64,000 nucleotides of DNA, taken from the NCBI GenBank assembly GCA_910585625.1, contig CAJUFQ010000005.1:66403-130402 (forward strand). Reading direction: 5' to 3'. The position numbers and the translations under genes are program-made. The DNA comes from an uncultured Lachnospiraceae bacterium (lineage in GTDB: Bacteria; Bacillota; Clostridia; Lachnospirales; Lachnospiraceae). Within the stretch, counting starts at the first letter, position 1. Every line of letters starts with the position of its first letter. Under the pieces are notes generated by a model. That model was not told the DNA's origin, did not search any database, and saw only the letters and a list, made by a program, of their open reading frames with translations. Shown here in pieces: positions 35,163-44,313 of this stretch.

Positions 35163-35921
35163 ATGCAAGTAAAGGCAATACAAGCTACTGATGCTGCCGG
35201 CAACCAGACCGCGGCATCTGCAGTGGGGCAGAGCGGGGATTTCTCCTCTTATCTGCAGACCACGGCATCGTTGGAAGAAATTTTTACGCAAGCGGCGCAG
35301 AAGTATAATGTGCCGAAGAACCTGATTAAAGCTATCGCTAAGGCGGAGTCTGATTTTAATCCTAATGCCACTTCCGGAGCAGGGGCGCAGGGAATCATGC
35401 AGCTTATGCCTGCAACGGCAAGAGAGCTGGGCGTTACGGATTCTTACGACCCATACCAGAACATTATGGGGGGGACGAAATATATCAGCCAGATGCTGGC
35501 AAAATATGACGGTAATGTGAGCCTTGCCTTGGCCGCATATAATGCAGGGAGCAATAATGTGGCAAAATACGGCGGTATCCCTCCCTTCAAGGAGACGCAG
35601 AATTATGTGGTGAAAGTCACCGGATACATGAATGAAGGCATTGAGGTTCCCAACGCTTCCTATAGCATCAATGCTGATGGCAGCGTGGCAGCGGCTTCTG
35701 TGCAGGAAGTGGAAGACAGCTATTACCAGAGCATTCTCGAACAGCTTTTCTCTTATGAGGAATATCTGAAATTCATAGACATGTATATGAAGCTCCAGGA
35801 AGCAGAGCAGAAAGAAATCAAGCAGGAGCAGCAGGAGAACGAGGAGAAGAAGGATGGTTCCTATTATGCGTTTCAGGAACTGCGCTACAGCCCGACTGTG
35901 ATGAATTTGCTGGGACAGTAG
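35163..35921 (+). CDS. Lytic transglycosylase (SLT domain)
   Basis: 252 residues, ATG after AAAGGAG. SLT domain at about 40-165 with catalytic E62 (IAKAESDFNP), AQGIMQLMPATA and ALAAYNAGSNNV. Such enzymes cut peptidoglycan glycan strands. No signal peptide or membrane segment is seen at the N-terminus, and the C-terminal third is acidic, Gln/Glu-rich and helical (EAEQKEIKQEQQENEEKKD). It may be exported by an unusual route (for example flagellar type secretion) or be annotated too short. 18 bases after the S1 gene. Confidence 0.85.
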   Translation: MQVKAIQATDAAGNQTAASAVGQSGDFSSYLQTTASLEEIFTQAAQKYNVPKNLIKAIAKAESDFNPNATSGAGAQGIMQLMPATARELGVTDSYDPYQNIMGGTKYISQMLAKYDGNVSLALAAYNAGSNNVAKYGGIPPFKETQNYVVKVTGYMNEGIEVPNASYSINADGSVAAASVQEVEDSYYQSILEQLFSYEEYLKFIDMYMKLQEAEQKEIKQEQQENEEKKDGSYYAFQELRYSPTVMNLLGQ

Positions 35922-35934
35922 TCAGGAGACGGTG

Positions 35935-36369
35935 ATGGAGACAATCAAGATAAAGTATTTTACTGAGGACATAGACAGGCTGGCTTATATTGATGGGAAG
36001 TCAGACTGGATTGACCTGAGGGCAAGTGAGACGGTAGAGCTGAAAGCCGGGGAGTTCAAGCTGATTCCGTTGGGCGTGGCAATGCAGTTGCCGTCAGGAT
36101 ATGAGGCGCATGTGGTGCCCCGGAGTTCGACTTTTAAGAATTACGGAGTCCTGCAGGTGAACAGCTGCGGCGTGATAGACGGGAGCTATTGCGGGAATGA
36201 GGATATGTGGCGGATGCCAGTGTATGCCACGAGGGATACGGTCATCCGTAAGAACGACAGAATCTGCCAGTTCCGCATTATGGAGAACCAGCCGCATATC
36301 ATTTTTGAGGAGGCAGATTCCTTGGACAATGAGAACCGCGGTGGTTTTGGGACGACCGGGGTACAATAA
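35935..36369 (+). CDS. dut: dUTP diphosphatase
   Basis: 144 residues from ATG 35935 (CAGGAG upstream; GTG 35932 also possible). The five dUTPase motifs can be found: DLRASETVEL, VVPRSSTFKNYG, GVIDGSYCGNEDMW, RICQFRIM and RGGFGTTG at the end. It hydrolyses dUTP to dUMP, keeping uracil out of DNA. It follows the lytic transglycosylase by 13 bases. The segment GNEDMWRMPVYA differs a bit from the trimeric standard GYRG but is common in Clostridia. Confidence 0.88.
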   Translation: METIKIKYFTEDIDRLAYIDGKSDWIDLRASETVELKAGEFKLIPLGVAMQLPSGYEAHVVPRSSTFKNYGVLQVNSCGVIDGSYCGNEDMWRMPVYATRDTVIRKNDRICQFRIMENQPHIIFEEADSLDNENRGGFGTTGVQ

Positions 36370-36393
36370 CCGCCCTATGGAACAAAGGAACGA

Positions 36394-36434
36394 AAAGAAT
36401 CCCTGCAGCCAGTCTTGGCTGCAGGGATTTTTGT
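36394..36434. terminator. Bidirectional terminator between dut and the phosphofructokinase gene
   Basis: AATCCCTGCAGCCA / TGGCTGCAGGGATT with a 4-base loop, TTTTTG on the plus side and CTTTTCG on the minus side. It can stop both convergent genes. Confidence 0.92.
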
Positions 36435-36462
36435 GTGTCACGAGATACCTCTGACGCCGGAT

Positions 36463-37707
36463 TTATTTATCCTTGCGGAGAACTAAATGCTGTGGCAGGC
36501 CGTTAACCATGAATGGCTGGTAGTCTCCCTGGATTAGCGGCTCGATATAGTTGATGAATTCATCTGTCACATAGTTGCCATCCTTGTTCATCCAGGAACG
36601 CGGAACGACTTTCTCGTGGTTTGCAATTCGGTGTACGTCGTAGATGCCGGCTGCGCTCTGGTAAGGATCGTCAGAAATACGGTCAATAACAACCATCTTG
36701 CCGGTGTCTCCTTCGTCTGCGGCCTTGACAGCGGCACCGCCTACCATGAAAGCTTCGTCAATATCTACACGGGAAGCCATATGGGAAGCGCTTCTCTGCA
36801 GTGTGGAGAATTCGACGCTGCGGGTCTTGCAGCCGATTTCTGCGCCGAGGAAGCTTGCAAGATATGCGGCAGTTCCCTGGAGCTGCTTATGGCCGAAAGC
36901 ATCTACATACTCACCGCCGCCGGAAAGCTCGCAGACATATCTGCCGTCCGCCAGCTTAATGCCCTCAGATACGGCAATGACGATGGATTTCTTCTTTTCT
37001 AATAAATCTTTGACGGTCTGCAGGAATTTGTCAATGTCAAAAACAGATTCCGGCAGATAGATGGCATCCGGCCCTTCGCATTCTTCTGTCTTGGCGAGGG
37101 CAGTAGCGCCTGTCAGCCACCCTGCGTTGCGCCCCATGACTTCAATGATGGTAATCATTTCTTTGTTGTAAGTAAGGCCGAGGGCGTCGCGGATAATCTC
37201 CTTGGTGGAAGCCGCAATATACTTGGCAGCGCTTCCGAAGCCAGGGGTGTGGTCTGTCAGGGCCAAATCGTTATCTATGGTCTTGGGTACGCCGAGGAAT
37301 TTCTGGGAATGCCCTTTGACGATTGCATAGTCGGATAATTTCTTGATGGTGTCCATGGAATCGTTACCGCCGATGTAGATGAAGGTTTCGATATCCAGCT
37401 TGTCCATGATTTCAAAAAGCTTTTCATAGATTTCCGGGTTTTCGTGGATTTCCGGCAGCTTGTAGCGGCAGGAACCCAGAAAAGCGGAGGGTGTGCGCTT
37501 TAACAGCTCAATGTCTATGTCTGAATGGATTTGGGTGGATAAATCTACATACTGCTCATCCAACAATCCCTGGACGCCGTGCAGCATGCCATATACTTTA
37601 TCAAAGCCTCTTTCCTTTGCGGTTTTGTACACGCCTGCCAGGCTGGAATTGATTACGGAAGTGGGCCCTCCTGACTGTCCTACAATAATGTTACGTTTCT
37701 TGCCCAT
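36463..37707 (-). CDS. 6-phosphofructokinase, PPi-type motifs
   Basis: 414 residues; ATG 37707 after AGAGGAGG. It phosphorylates fructose-6-phosphate in glycolysis. Phosphoryl-donor loop GQSGGPTSVIN near the start; GGNDSMDT at 113-120 and PKTIDND at 141-147. ATP-dependent enzymes have GGDGS; an Asp in the fourth place and the Lys in PKTIDND are marks of pyrophosphate-dependent enzymes, so PPi is the likely donor, although Asn in the third place is not the common form. Later motifs: MGRNAGWLTG, and SHMASRVD. Minus strand, convergent with dut, divergent from the ABC ATPase gene. Confidence 0.9.
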   Translation of the reverse strand: MGKKRNIIVGQSGGPTSVINSSLAGVYKTAKERGFDKVYGMLHGVQGLLDEQYVDLSTQIHSDIDIELLKRTPSAFLGSCRYKLPEIHENPEIYEKLFEIMDKLDIETFIYIGGNDSMDTIKKLSDYAIVKGHSQKFLGVPKTIDNDLALTDHTPGFGSAAKYIAASTKEIIRDALGLTYNKEMITIIEVMGRNAGWLTGATALAKTEECEGPDAIYLPESVFDIDKFLQTVKDLLEKKKSIVIAVSEGIKLADGRYVCELSGGGEYVDAFGHKQLQGTAAYLASFLGAEIGCKTRSVEFSTLQRSASHMASRVDIDEAFMVGGAAVKAADEGDTGKMVVIDRISDDPYQSAAGIYDVHRIANHEKVVPRSWMNKDGNYVTDEFINYIEPLIQGDYQPFMVNGLPQHLVLRKDK

Positions 37708-37813
37708 GATAATAGGTCCTCCTCTATAAGTTTAATTTTTCTTCTTATTATAACTAAAGTGCCGGGAATTTACAACCCGAATTATTTTTGGGTTTCCTTA
37801 TTATTTAGTTTCA

Positions 37814-37946
37814 TAGTACCAAAAGGTTTCCATCACAACGTGATGGAAACACTTTGCACAGAAAAGCGCTATGGAACGCTAGCTTTCCAGACACTTTTTG
37901 TGCAAGATGTCTATGCTGCCAAAGGCAACAAGACCTTTTGGTACTA
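37814..37946. repeat. Hairpin element with 14-bp perfect terminal inverted repeats
   Basis: TAGTACCAAAAGGT at 37814-37827 and its exact complement at 37933-37946. Inside: GTTTCCATCA-5-TGATGGAAAC (37826-37850), TTGCACA/TGTGCAA (37854-37905) around AGCG/CGCT, and TGCC-AAA-GGCA. Non-coding, 133 bp, in the gap between two divergent genes; built like the elements at 428 and 14903 but with different ends. Confidence 0.65.
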
Positions 37947-38221
37947 AAATATTAGCTGATATAAAAAATGGGGAAACTTAAAGAATTATTATTTGCGTTA
38001 TTCGCCAAACAATAATCTGTCAGATTGCTTAAAAATTCCTAGGATTTTCGTTAAATTGACGAGGCTATGGGAAAAAGGATTTTATTCTTGGCGGATGTGA
38101 CAAGAAAGGATTTCTGTTTTTGTTAGGTTGTCTGGTGGTATTTCTCCGGGAAATTTGGTACTATATTTTCATAAGATTTCTGCAGGGCAGGCAAACTAAA
38201 TTTTAGGAGGTAATTTTTAAA

Positions 38222-39334
38222 ATGGCGAGTTTATCATTAAAGCACATCGGAAAGAAATATCCTAACGGATTTGAGGCGGTTAAGGACTTTAACCTTGAAA
38301 TTGAAGACAAAGAATTTATCATTTTCGTAGGCCCATCAGGGTGCGGAAAGTCGACGACTCTCCGTATGGTGGCAGGCCTGGAGGAGATTTCTTCCGGTGA
38401 GCTTTCCATTGATGGCAAGATTGTGAACGATGTGGAGCCTAAGGACAGAGATATCGCGATGGTGTTCCAGAACTACGCGTTGTACCCGCATATGACGGTA
38501 TTTGACAACATGGCGTTCGGCTTAAAGCTGAGGAAGGTTCCTAAGCCGGAAATCAAGAAAAAAGTAGAAGAGGCAGCTAAAATCCTTGATTTGGATAAAT
38601 TGTTAGACCGTAAGCCGAAGGCTTTGTCCGGCGGGCAGAGACAGCGTGTAGCCATGGGTCGTGCAATCGTCCGTGAGCCGAAGGTATTCCTGATGGATGA
38701 GCCGCTTTCTAACCTGGACGCGAAGCTGCGTGTGCAGATGCGTGCGGAGATTGCCTCCCTGCATCAGAGGCTGGGCGCAACCATCATTTATGTAACGCAT
38801 GACCAGGTAGAGGCAATGACCCTCGGAACTAGGATTGTCGTTCTCAAAGACGGCGTTATCCAGCAGGTGGATTCTCCTCAGAAGTTATACAATGAGCCGG
38901 ATAATCTGTTTGTGGCTGGGTTTATCGGATCGCCGCAGATGAATTTCCTGGATGCGACTTGCAAGGTGGAAGGTGAGAACGTTTCCCTTAAATTTGGAGA
39001 AAATACAATCGTTCTGCCTCCTGCAAAAGGCAAGAAGCTGATTGCCGGCGGTTACAATGGCAAGACCGTTGTCCTCGGCATCCGTCCGGAGGATATCGAT
39101 GATTCCCAGATTGCGCTTGAGACCCATAAAGACGGCGTTTTCAGTACAAAGGTTACCGGCTACGAGCTGCTTGGCTCAGAGGTGCTGTTATATTACACCA
39201 TCAATGGCTCAAGCATGACGGCGAAAGTTGATTCAAGGACAGCTGCGCGCCTTGGTGATTCCATTAAGCTTGCGATGGATATTGAGAAAGTCCATGTGTT
39301 TGACAAAGAAACAGAATTGACAATCACCCACTAG
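38222..39334 (+). CDS. ugpC: Sugar ABC transporter ATPase (UgpC/MsmX type)
   Basis: 370 residues; Walker A GPSGCGKSTT, signature LSGGQRQR, Walker B FLMDEP, H-loop YVTHDQVEA, and C-terminal TOBE/OB domains (VLGIRPEDIDD). ATPases of this type serve several CUT1 sugar importers in Firmicutes (MsmX role), which fits its standing alone with no permease or binding protein next to it. Ribosome-binding site AGGAGG about 10 bases upstream. Own terminator follows. Confidence 0.9.
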   Translation: MASLSLKHIGKKYPNGFEAVKDFNLEIEDKEFIIFVGPSGCGKSTTLRMVAGLEEISSGELSIDGKIVNDVEPKDRDIAMVFQNYALYPHMTVFDNMAFGLKLRKVPKPEIKKKVEEAAKILDLDKLLDRKPKALSGGQRQRVAMGRAIVREPKVFLMDEPLSNLDAKLRVQMRAEIASLHQRLGATIIYVTHDQVEAMTLGTRIVVLKDGVIQQVDSPQKLYNEPDNLFVAGFIGSPQMNFLDATCKVEGENVSLKFGENTIVLPPAKGKKLIAGGYNGKTVVLGIRPEDIDDSQIALETHKDGVFSTKVTGYELLGSEVLLYYTINGSSMTAKVDSRTAARLGDSIKLAMDIEKVHVFDKETELTITH

Positions 39335-39364
39335 TTCGGTAAGATGGTGATGTAGCACAAATAT

Positions 39365-39404
39365 ACGGAGGCAGTACAGTGATGTGCTGCCTCCGTTTCT
39401 TTTC
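39365..39404 (+). terminator. Terminator after the ABC ATPase gene
   Basis: ACGGAGGCAG (39365-39374) pairs with CTGCCTCCGT (39387-39396); tail TTTCTTTTC. Confidence 0.88.
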
Positions 39405-39416
39405 AGAGAGGGACCT

Positions 39417-40523
39417 ATGTTATCGAATCATAAATTGCAAGTTACTTTGGAGGAAATTAAGGAGATTTCCCGGATTGATTTAGCGTTATTTTCGGAGAAG
39501 GGAAAGCTTCAGGCAGCCACATATGAGCCGGGAGAGGATATGGAAGGGGCAATCTGCCATTTTGCAGAATCCATGGCAGAGAGCCAGATGCTTGCCGGCT
39601 GTCATTTTTTTAAGGTATATATTGAGAATGAGTTGGAGTATGTTCTGCTGGCGCGTGCCGTTAGTGAGGAAGCATACATGATTGGGCGGCTTGCCGTGTG
39701 CCAGGTACGCAGCCTGGTCTGCGCGTACCGGGAGCAGTTTGACCGCAATAGCTTCATCCAGAATGTGGTGCTGGGCAATATGCTGGTCGTGGATATGTAT
39801 AATAAAGCGAAGAAGCTTCATATCGAAGCTGCACAGAGAGTCGTGTTTGTCATTGAAGTGGCAGGGAAAAAGGACAGCATCGTGGTGGAGACGGTGAGAA
39901 GCATGTTTGTCGATTCGACGAAGGATTTCGTGACAGAGGTAGACGAGCAGTCGGTTGTTTTGGTGAAGGACGTGCGGGACATGGAATCCGAGGAAGATCT
40001 GGCAGGGATGGCCAAGATGCTTGTGGACAACCTCCATGCGGAAGCTATGGTAAAAGTCAGGGTGGGGTATGGCAACCGGGTGAATCTGCTTCCCGAGATT
40101 GCACGCTCTTATCAGGAGGCAAAGCTGGCGCTGGAGGTAGGGCGCATTTTTTATATAGAAGAAGATATGGTATCCTATGGTAATCTTGGCATTGGACGCC
40201 TGATTTACCAGCTTCCGGCAAGCCTCTGCGAGATGTTCCTCAAGGAAGTGTTTGGGGAGAAGATCCCGGCGTCTTTTGACGAGGAGCTGATGATTACAAT
40301 TAACAAATTCTTCGAAAATAACTTGAATATTTCTGAGACGGCAAGACAGCTCTATGTACATCGCAACACATTGGTTTACCGTTTGGAGCGCATTGAGAAG
40401 TCATTGGGGCTGGACGTGCGTACTTTTGAGGATGCCATGCTGTTTAAGATAGCGATGATGGTCATTTCCCATATGGATTATCAGAAGGGGCTGGAGGGGG
40501 AGAAGCCGGAAGGCAAGAAATAG
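39417..40523 (+). CDS. CdaR/PucR-type transcription regulator
   Basis: 368 residues from ATG 39417 (AGAGAGGG upstream). The C-terminal helix-turn-helix is the PucR/CdaR type (NLNISETARQLYVHRNTLVYRLERIEKSLGL contains it), about 310-345. The middle shows the GGDEF-like CdaR region (VRVGYGNRVNLLPEIARSYQEAKLAL). Relatives sense small sugar acids or diacids. It follows the ABC ATPase gene directly and could regulate sugar uptake; target genes cannot be read. Confidence 0.85.
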   Translation: MLSNHKLQVTLEEIKEISRIDLALFSEKGKLQAATYEPGEDMEGAICHFAESMAESQMLAGCHFFKVYIENELEYVLLARAVSEEAYMIGRLAVCQVRSLVCAYREQFDRNSFIQNVVLGNMLVVDMYNKAKKLHIEAAQRVVFVIEVAGKKDSIVVETVRSMFVDSTKDFVTEVDEQSVVLVKDVRDMESEEDLAGMAKMLVDNLHAEAMVKVRVGYGNRVNLLPEIARSYQEAKLALEVGRIFYIEEDMVSYGNLGIGRLIYQLPASLCEMFLKEVFGEKIPASFDEELMITINKFFENNLNISETARQLYVHRNTLVYRLERIEKSLGLDVRTFEDAMLFKIAMMVISHMDYQKGLEGEKPEGKK

Positions 40524-40874
40524 TCAGATAAATATTAGGCGAGGTTTTATGAAACTTACCTGAATCCTGAACCTGAGCCTGAATTTTTGTTGTACCGATG
40601 TGGTTCGTGGCAGAAAACGGCGTGTTTGTGCCATAGGCTAAAGATATGGAAGAAAAAGCCGATATCTTATATAAGGTATTATTTAAGTTCGTGAGCAATG
40701 AGGAAAATAGCCATGTTTACATGGATATTTGGTAGAGGTATGGTTAATCAGGAATCAGGAGTCGGTGCGGACTTGTCTGCTTTACTTCCGCAAGCAATGA
40801 GCCGAGCAGCCGCGATTGCGCGGATATTTAGCGAATGCTGCGAGGTATTTGACTCAGAAAAGGAGTGAGATTTT
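40524..40874. other. Intergenic, no gene seen
   Basis: 351 bases without a convincing gene. A short palindrome CCGCG-ATTG-CGCGG lies near 40810. Short open stretches lack ribosome-binding sites. AAAAGGAGTGAG at the end serves the next gene. Confidence 0.4.
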
Positions 40875-41771
40875 ATGAAAATAAACAATTTGGCGGGTGT
40901 GGATACCGTTGTCAACACAAATAATCGGGAACAGGTACAGGATCGGGAGAATGTGCAGCAGGAAGCCAATGGCAAGGTGAAGAACGGAGCGGTCAAAGGT
41001 TCTGAACTGAATCTCATCCAAGACCCGATTGAGGAGAAGAAGAAAAAGGCTATGGAAGAGGCCATGGAGTTTATTAAGAATCAGTTTAAGACCGATCAGA
41101 ACATCGATGATGTATTAGATGAGTGCCATGATTCAATCAAAACCAGCAAGGCAGTTGCCGAGGAGGCTTCTAAGGAGCTTGTAGACATTGAGAAGCGCAA
41201 GGAAGAGCTTGGGGAGATGTATGCAGATAAGGAGGATGAGGAATACAAGACGCGCCTTTCAGAGCTTGACAAGGAAGCTTCCCATTGGAGGTCACAGTAT
41301 GAGGGCGCCCATAAGGTAATCGCAGCGGCTACAAAGGGCATCAAGGGAATCAAGCAGGAGGCTTTGAAGCATCATGGGATGGTAGATGCAGGAAAGCTTG
41401 CGGAGGCCAGCCTTAAGGCTACCAGCGATGAGATTATAGGTATGCTCAAGAATGAGGCAATCGAAAAGGTTGACGAGGATATGGAAGAGGTTATCGAGGA
41501 AGCTAAAGAGGCGAAAGAAGAGAAAGTCAAGGAAGATGCGGAGCTGGAAGAAATCCGTATTGAGAGAGAGAAACAAGCACAGGAGATTGAGGAGGAGCTG
41601 GAGAAAGCGAAGCAACAGGCAAAGAACAGCGTTTATGTCCCAGATAAAATTGACGTAAGGGAATTAATGAACCGGCAGCAGGAAATTGTGAAGAACACGG
41701 AGCGTATTTTGGAGGAGCAGAAGCTGCTGGAAGAGGATATCAAGGGGATGATGATGGATTCCCTGCTATAA
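40875..41771 (+). CDS. Hypothetical coiled-coil protein
   Basis: 298 residues, strongly charged and predicted to be mostly helical: about 45-70, 80-130 (EEASKELVDIEKRKEELGEM) and 185-298 (VIEEAKEAKEEKVKEDAELE) read as coiled coils. No signal peptide or membrane segment. A good ribosome-binding site (AAAAGGAGTG) supports it. I do not recognise a family. It has its own terminator after it. The style (short Asn/Gln-rich start, then coils) is like the 278-residue protein at 50696. Confidence 0.6.
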   Translation: MKINNLAGVDTVVNTNNREQVQDRENVQQEANGKVKNGAVKGSELNLIQDPIEEKKKKAMEEAMEFIKNQFKTDQNIDDVLDECHDSIKTSKAVAEEASKELVDIEKRKEELGEMYADKEDEEYKTRLSELDKEASHWRSQYEGAHKVIAAATKGIKGIKQEALKHHGMVDAGKLAEASLKATSDEIIGMLKNEAIEKVDEDMEEVIEEAKEAKEEKVKEDAELEEIRIEREKQAQEIEEELEKAKQQAKNSVYVPDKIDVRELMNRQQEIVKNTERILEEQKLLEEDIKGMMMDSLL

Positions 41772-41819
41772 GATACATAGGACGGTTATTACCTGAAAGA
41801 AATTATATAAGGAGGAATG

Positions 41820-41857
41820 GAAGCTCTGTGCGGGATATGCCTGCACAGGGCTTTTTG
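41820..41857 (+). terminator. Terminator before the metallo-hydrolase gene
   Basis: AAGCTCTGTGC / GCACAGGGCTT around a 10-base loop, tail TTTTTGAG. It ends 8 bases before the next start codon, whose ribosome-binding site GAGGG lies in the tail, so it may act as attenuator as well. Confidence 0.8.
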
Positions 41858-41865
41858 AGGGTAAG

Positions 41866-42927
41866 ATGGGAAGAAATAAAAAGATGTTTTTTAGGAGCAG
41901 GCAGGATAAGGCGCGTCTGAGCCCATCCTTAAATGTGCGGCGGATAGGCGTGATTTTGCTGGCGCTGCTGCTGATGTTTGGAATGCCGGGCTGCGGAGGC
42001 TTGGAGGAGTACAAAGACCTTGTGGCAGATTTGGAACGTCTGGCAGATGAAATTGAGCCAGAGGGCGATAACGGGAATCACGGTCAGGAAAACCAGGCTG
42101 GGAATCTGGGGCAAGGGAGAGAATCTGCCTGTCCGGAGGGGACATTGGAGGTGCATTTCCTCGATGTGGGACAGGGGGACGCAACCTTGGTGCGGCAGGG
42201 GGAACATGCCATGCTTATTGACGGAGGGGACAACAGTAAAGGGACGGCAGTTCAGTCTTATCTTCAGGCGCAGGGGATTGAGTATCTGGATTATGTCATC
42301 GGGACGCACCCGGATGCAGATCATGTGGGCGGGCTTGATGTAGTACTGTACAAATTTTCCTGGGGGCAGGTAATCCTGCCGGATGCTGAGAAAGATACCA
42401 AGACGTATCAGGATGTGCTGAAAGTCATCAAAGATAAGAATCAGAAGATAACGAGGCCGGCCGTAGGCGATACATATGCGCTGGGGACAGCGGAATTTAC
42501 GGTGATTGCCCCGGTAGAAGAAGACTACGGCGACAGCTGGAATGATTACTCTGTGGGAATCCTCCTGAATTTTGGCGAAAACCGCTTTGTATTTACCGGG
42601 GATGCGGAAGAGGAGGCAGAACAGGATATGCTGGAGGAAGGGCTGGATCTGTCAGCGGATGTGCTTAAGGCAGCACATCATGGAAGCGATACGGCGAATA
42701 CCGTGCCTTTTCTGGAAGCGGTCAGCCCGGAATTTGCTGTGATAAGCTGTGGGGAGGATAACCGCTATGGGCATCCTAGGGCAGAAGTGCTTAACCATTT
42801 GCGCAGCATGGGCATTAAAGTATACCGCACGGACGAGCAGGGGACGGTTGTGGCCGTTTCAGATGGAAAGACGATTACCTGGAATTGCTCTCCGAGCGAG
42901 AGCTGGAAAGCCGGAGAACCGAAATAA
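41866..42927 (+). CDS. ComEC/Rec2-like metallo-beta-lactamase hydrolase, lipoprotein
   Basis: 353 residues. N-terminal hydrophobic segment and lipobox-like MPGC (Cys43), then an acidic spacer and an MBL fold: HFLDVGQGDATLV, LIDGG, and the metal motif H148-x-D150-x-D152-H153 (GTHPDADHVGG), later KAAHHGSD and GHPRAEVLNHL. Stand-alone forms of the ComEC C-terminal domain like this are secreted or membrane-anchored nucleases/phosphodiesterases; whether it acts on DNA is inference. It starts just after a terminator and 9 bases before folC. Confidence 0.85.
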   Translation: MGRNKKMFFRSRQDKARLSPSLNVRRIGVILLALLLMFGMPGCGGLEEYKDLVADLERLADEIEPEGDNGNHGQENQAGNLGQGRESACPEGTLEVHFLDVGQGDATLVRQGEHAMLIDGGDNSKGTAVQSYLQAQGIEYLDYVIGTHPDADHVGGLDVVLYKFSWGQVILPDAEKDTKTYQDVLKVIKDKNQKITRPAVGDTYALGTAEFTVIAPVEEDYGDSWNDYSVGILLNFGENRFVFTGDAEEEAEQDMLEEGLDLSADVLKAAHHGSDTANTVPFLEAVSPEFAVISCGEDNRYGHPRAEVLNHLRSMGIKVYRTDEQGTVVAVSDGKTITWNCSPSESWKAGEPK

Positions 42928-42936
42928 GGAGGAAAT

Positions 42937-44277
42937 ATGGAGACGGAAGCTGAGGTATTGGGGTATGATGAGGTATTGGCCTATCTGGAAGAAATCGCAA
43001 AGAGCGGAAGCATCCTGGGGCTTGAGAGTATGAGGAATCTGATGAGGGAACTGGGCAATGTGCAGGAAAAACTCAGGTTCATTCATGTGGCAGGGACGAA
43101 CGGCAAGGGTTCTGTATGCGCCATGATTGCCACCATCCTCAGGCAGGCCGGAATCCGGGAAGGCAAATACACTTCTCCGGCAGTATTTGGCAGGATGGAG
43201 CAGTATCAGGTTGCAGGAAAGGATATCAGCATCCCGGAATTTGTTTCGGTGGTGTCAGAAGTGCGAGAAGCGTGTGAAAGGCTGGTGGCAGGGGGCAAGG
43301 CGCAGCCCACTCTGTTTGAAGTGGAGACAGCGGCGGCGTTTCTTTATTTCCATCGCCAAAAATGTCAGGTCGTAGTATTGGAAACGGGAATGGGGGGCGC
43401 GACAGACGCCACGAATATTATCAGACGCCCGCTGGTCAGCGTCATTACATCCATCAGCATGGATCATATGAAATTCCTGGGAGACGATTTGCGGCAGATT
43501 GCGCGGATGAAGGCTGGGATTATCAAAGAGGGATGCCCAGTTGTGGCAGTGAAACCGAACCAGGAAGAGGTCAGGAGGATTATTGAGACGGAATGCCGCA
43601 GGAAACATGCTACCCTCACATACAGTGAAGCCAAGAGGGTAGGAGAGGTTCATTACTGTCGGGAAGGGAATGAAATGCGGCTATGCTTCTCGTATCCGCC
43701 CGGGAGCATGGATGAGGCGTCGCTGTCCATGCTGGGGGGCTACCAGATAGAGAATGCAGCCTGTGCCATAGAGACGGCAAAGGTTTTGCAGGACGCGGGA
43801 CTTGGAATAACAGAAAAGGATGTGCGGGAAGGGCTTGGCCAGGCGCGCTGGGAAGGGCGTTTTTCCGTGCTTTGCCAAAATCCGCTGTTTGTAATGGATG
43901 GGGCGCATAACGCGGGCGCGGCGGAAAAATTGCGGGAAACTTTGAAAAGGGGTTTTACAAATCGCCGAATTATTTATATAATAGGAGTACTTGCAGATAA
44001 GGCGCATGAGGAGATGTTACGGATAATGCTCCCGCTGGCGAGCCTTGTATATACAGTTACGCCGAATCACCCAAGGGCCATGGATGGACAGGCACTGGCG
44101 GCGGAAGCAGGGAGGTACCATAAGCACGTTTCCTGCTGCCCGACAGTCCGGCAGGCTGTGGAAGAGGCATTTTCTGTTGCCGGCGGGGAGGATATGGTGC
44201 TTGCATTTGGTTCCCTGTCCTATCTGAGAGAATTGCGCGAAGCCGTCAGGGAGCAGAATGGCAAGAAGCTGCCCTGA
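42937..44277 (+). CDS. folC: Folylpolyglutamate synthase / dihydrofolate synthase
   Basis: 446 residues; ATG after AAGGAGG. Mur-ligase fold: P-loop GTNGKGSV, then KYTSPAVFGRMEQ, ETGMGGATDATN, SISMDHMKFLG, and DGAHNAGA. It adds glutamate to dihydropteroate/folates. First of four folate genes in a row (folC, folE, folP, folBK) with short gaps, so one operon. Confidence 0.95.
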   Translation: METEAEVLGYDEVLAYLEEIAKSGSILGLESMRNLMRELGNVQEKLRFIHVAGTNGKGSVCAMIATILRQAGIREGKYTSPAVFGRMEQYQVAGKDISIPEFVSVVSEVREACERLVAGGKAQPTLFEVETAAAFLYFHRQKCQVVVLETGMGGATDATNIIRRPLVSVITSISMDHMKFLGDDLRQIARMKAGIIKEGCPVVAVKPNQEEVRRIIETECRRKHATLTYSEAKRVGEVHYCREGNEMRLCFSYPPGSMDEASLSMLGGYQIENAACAIETAKVLQDAGLGITEKDVREGLGQARWEGRFSVLCQNPLFVMDGAHNAGAAEKLRETLKRGFTNRRIIYIIGVLADKAHEEMLRIMLPLASLVYTVTPNHPRAMDGQALAAEAGRYHKHVSCCPTVRQAVEEAFSVAGGEDMVLAFGSLSYLRELREAVREQNGKKLP

Positions 44278-44313
44278 AAAAAAGCAGGAAGCTGTTAAGG
44301 AGAAATGGTGGTT

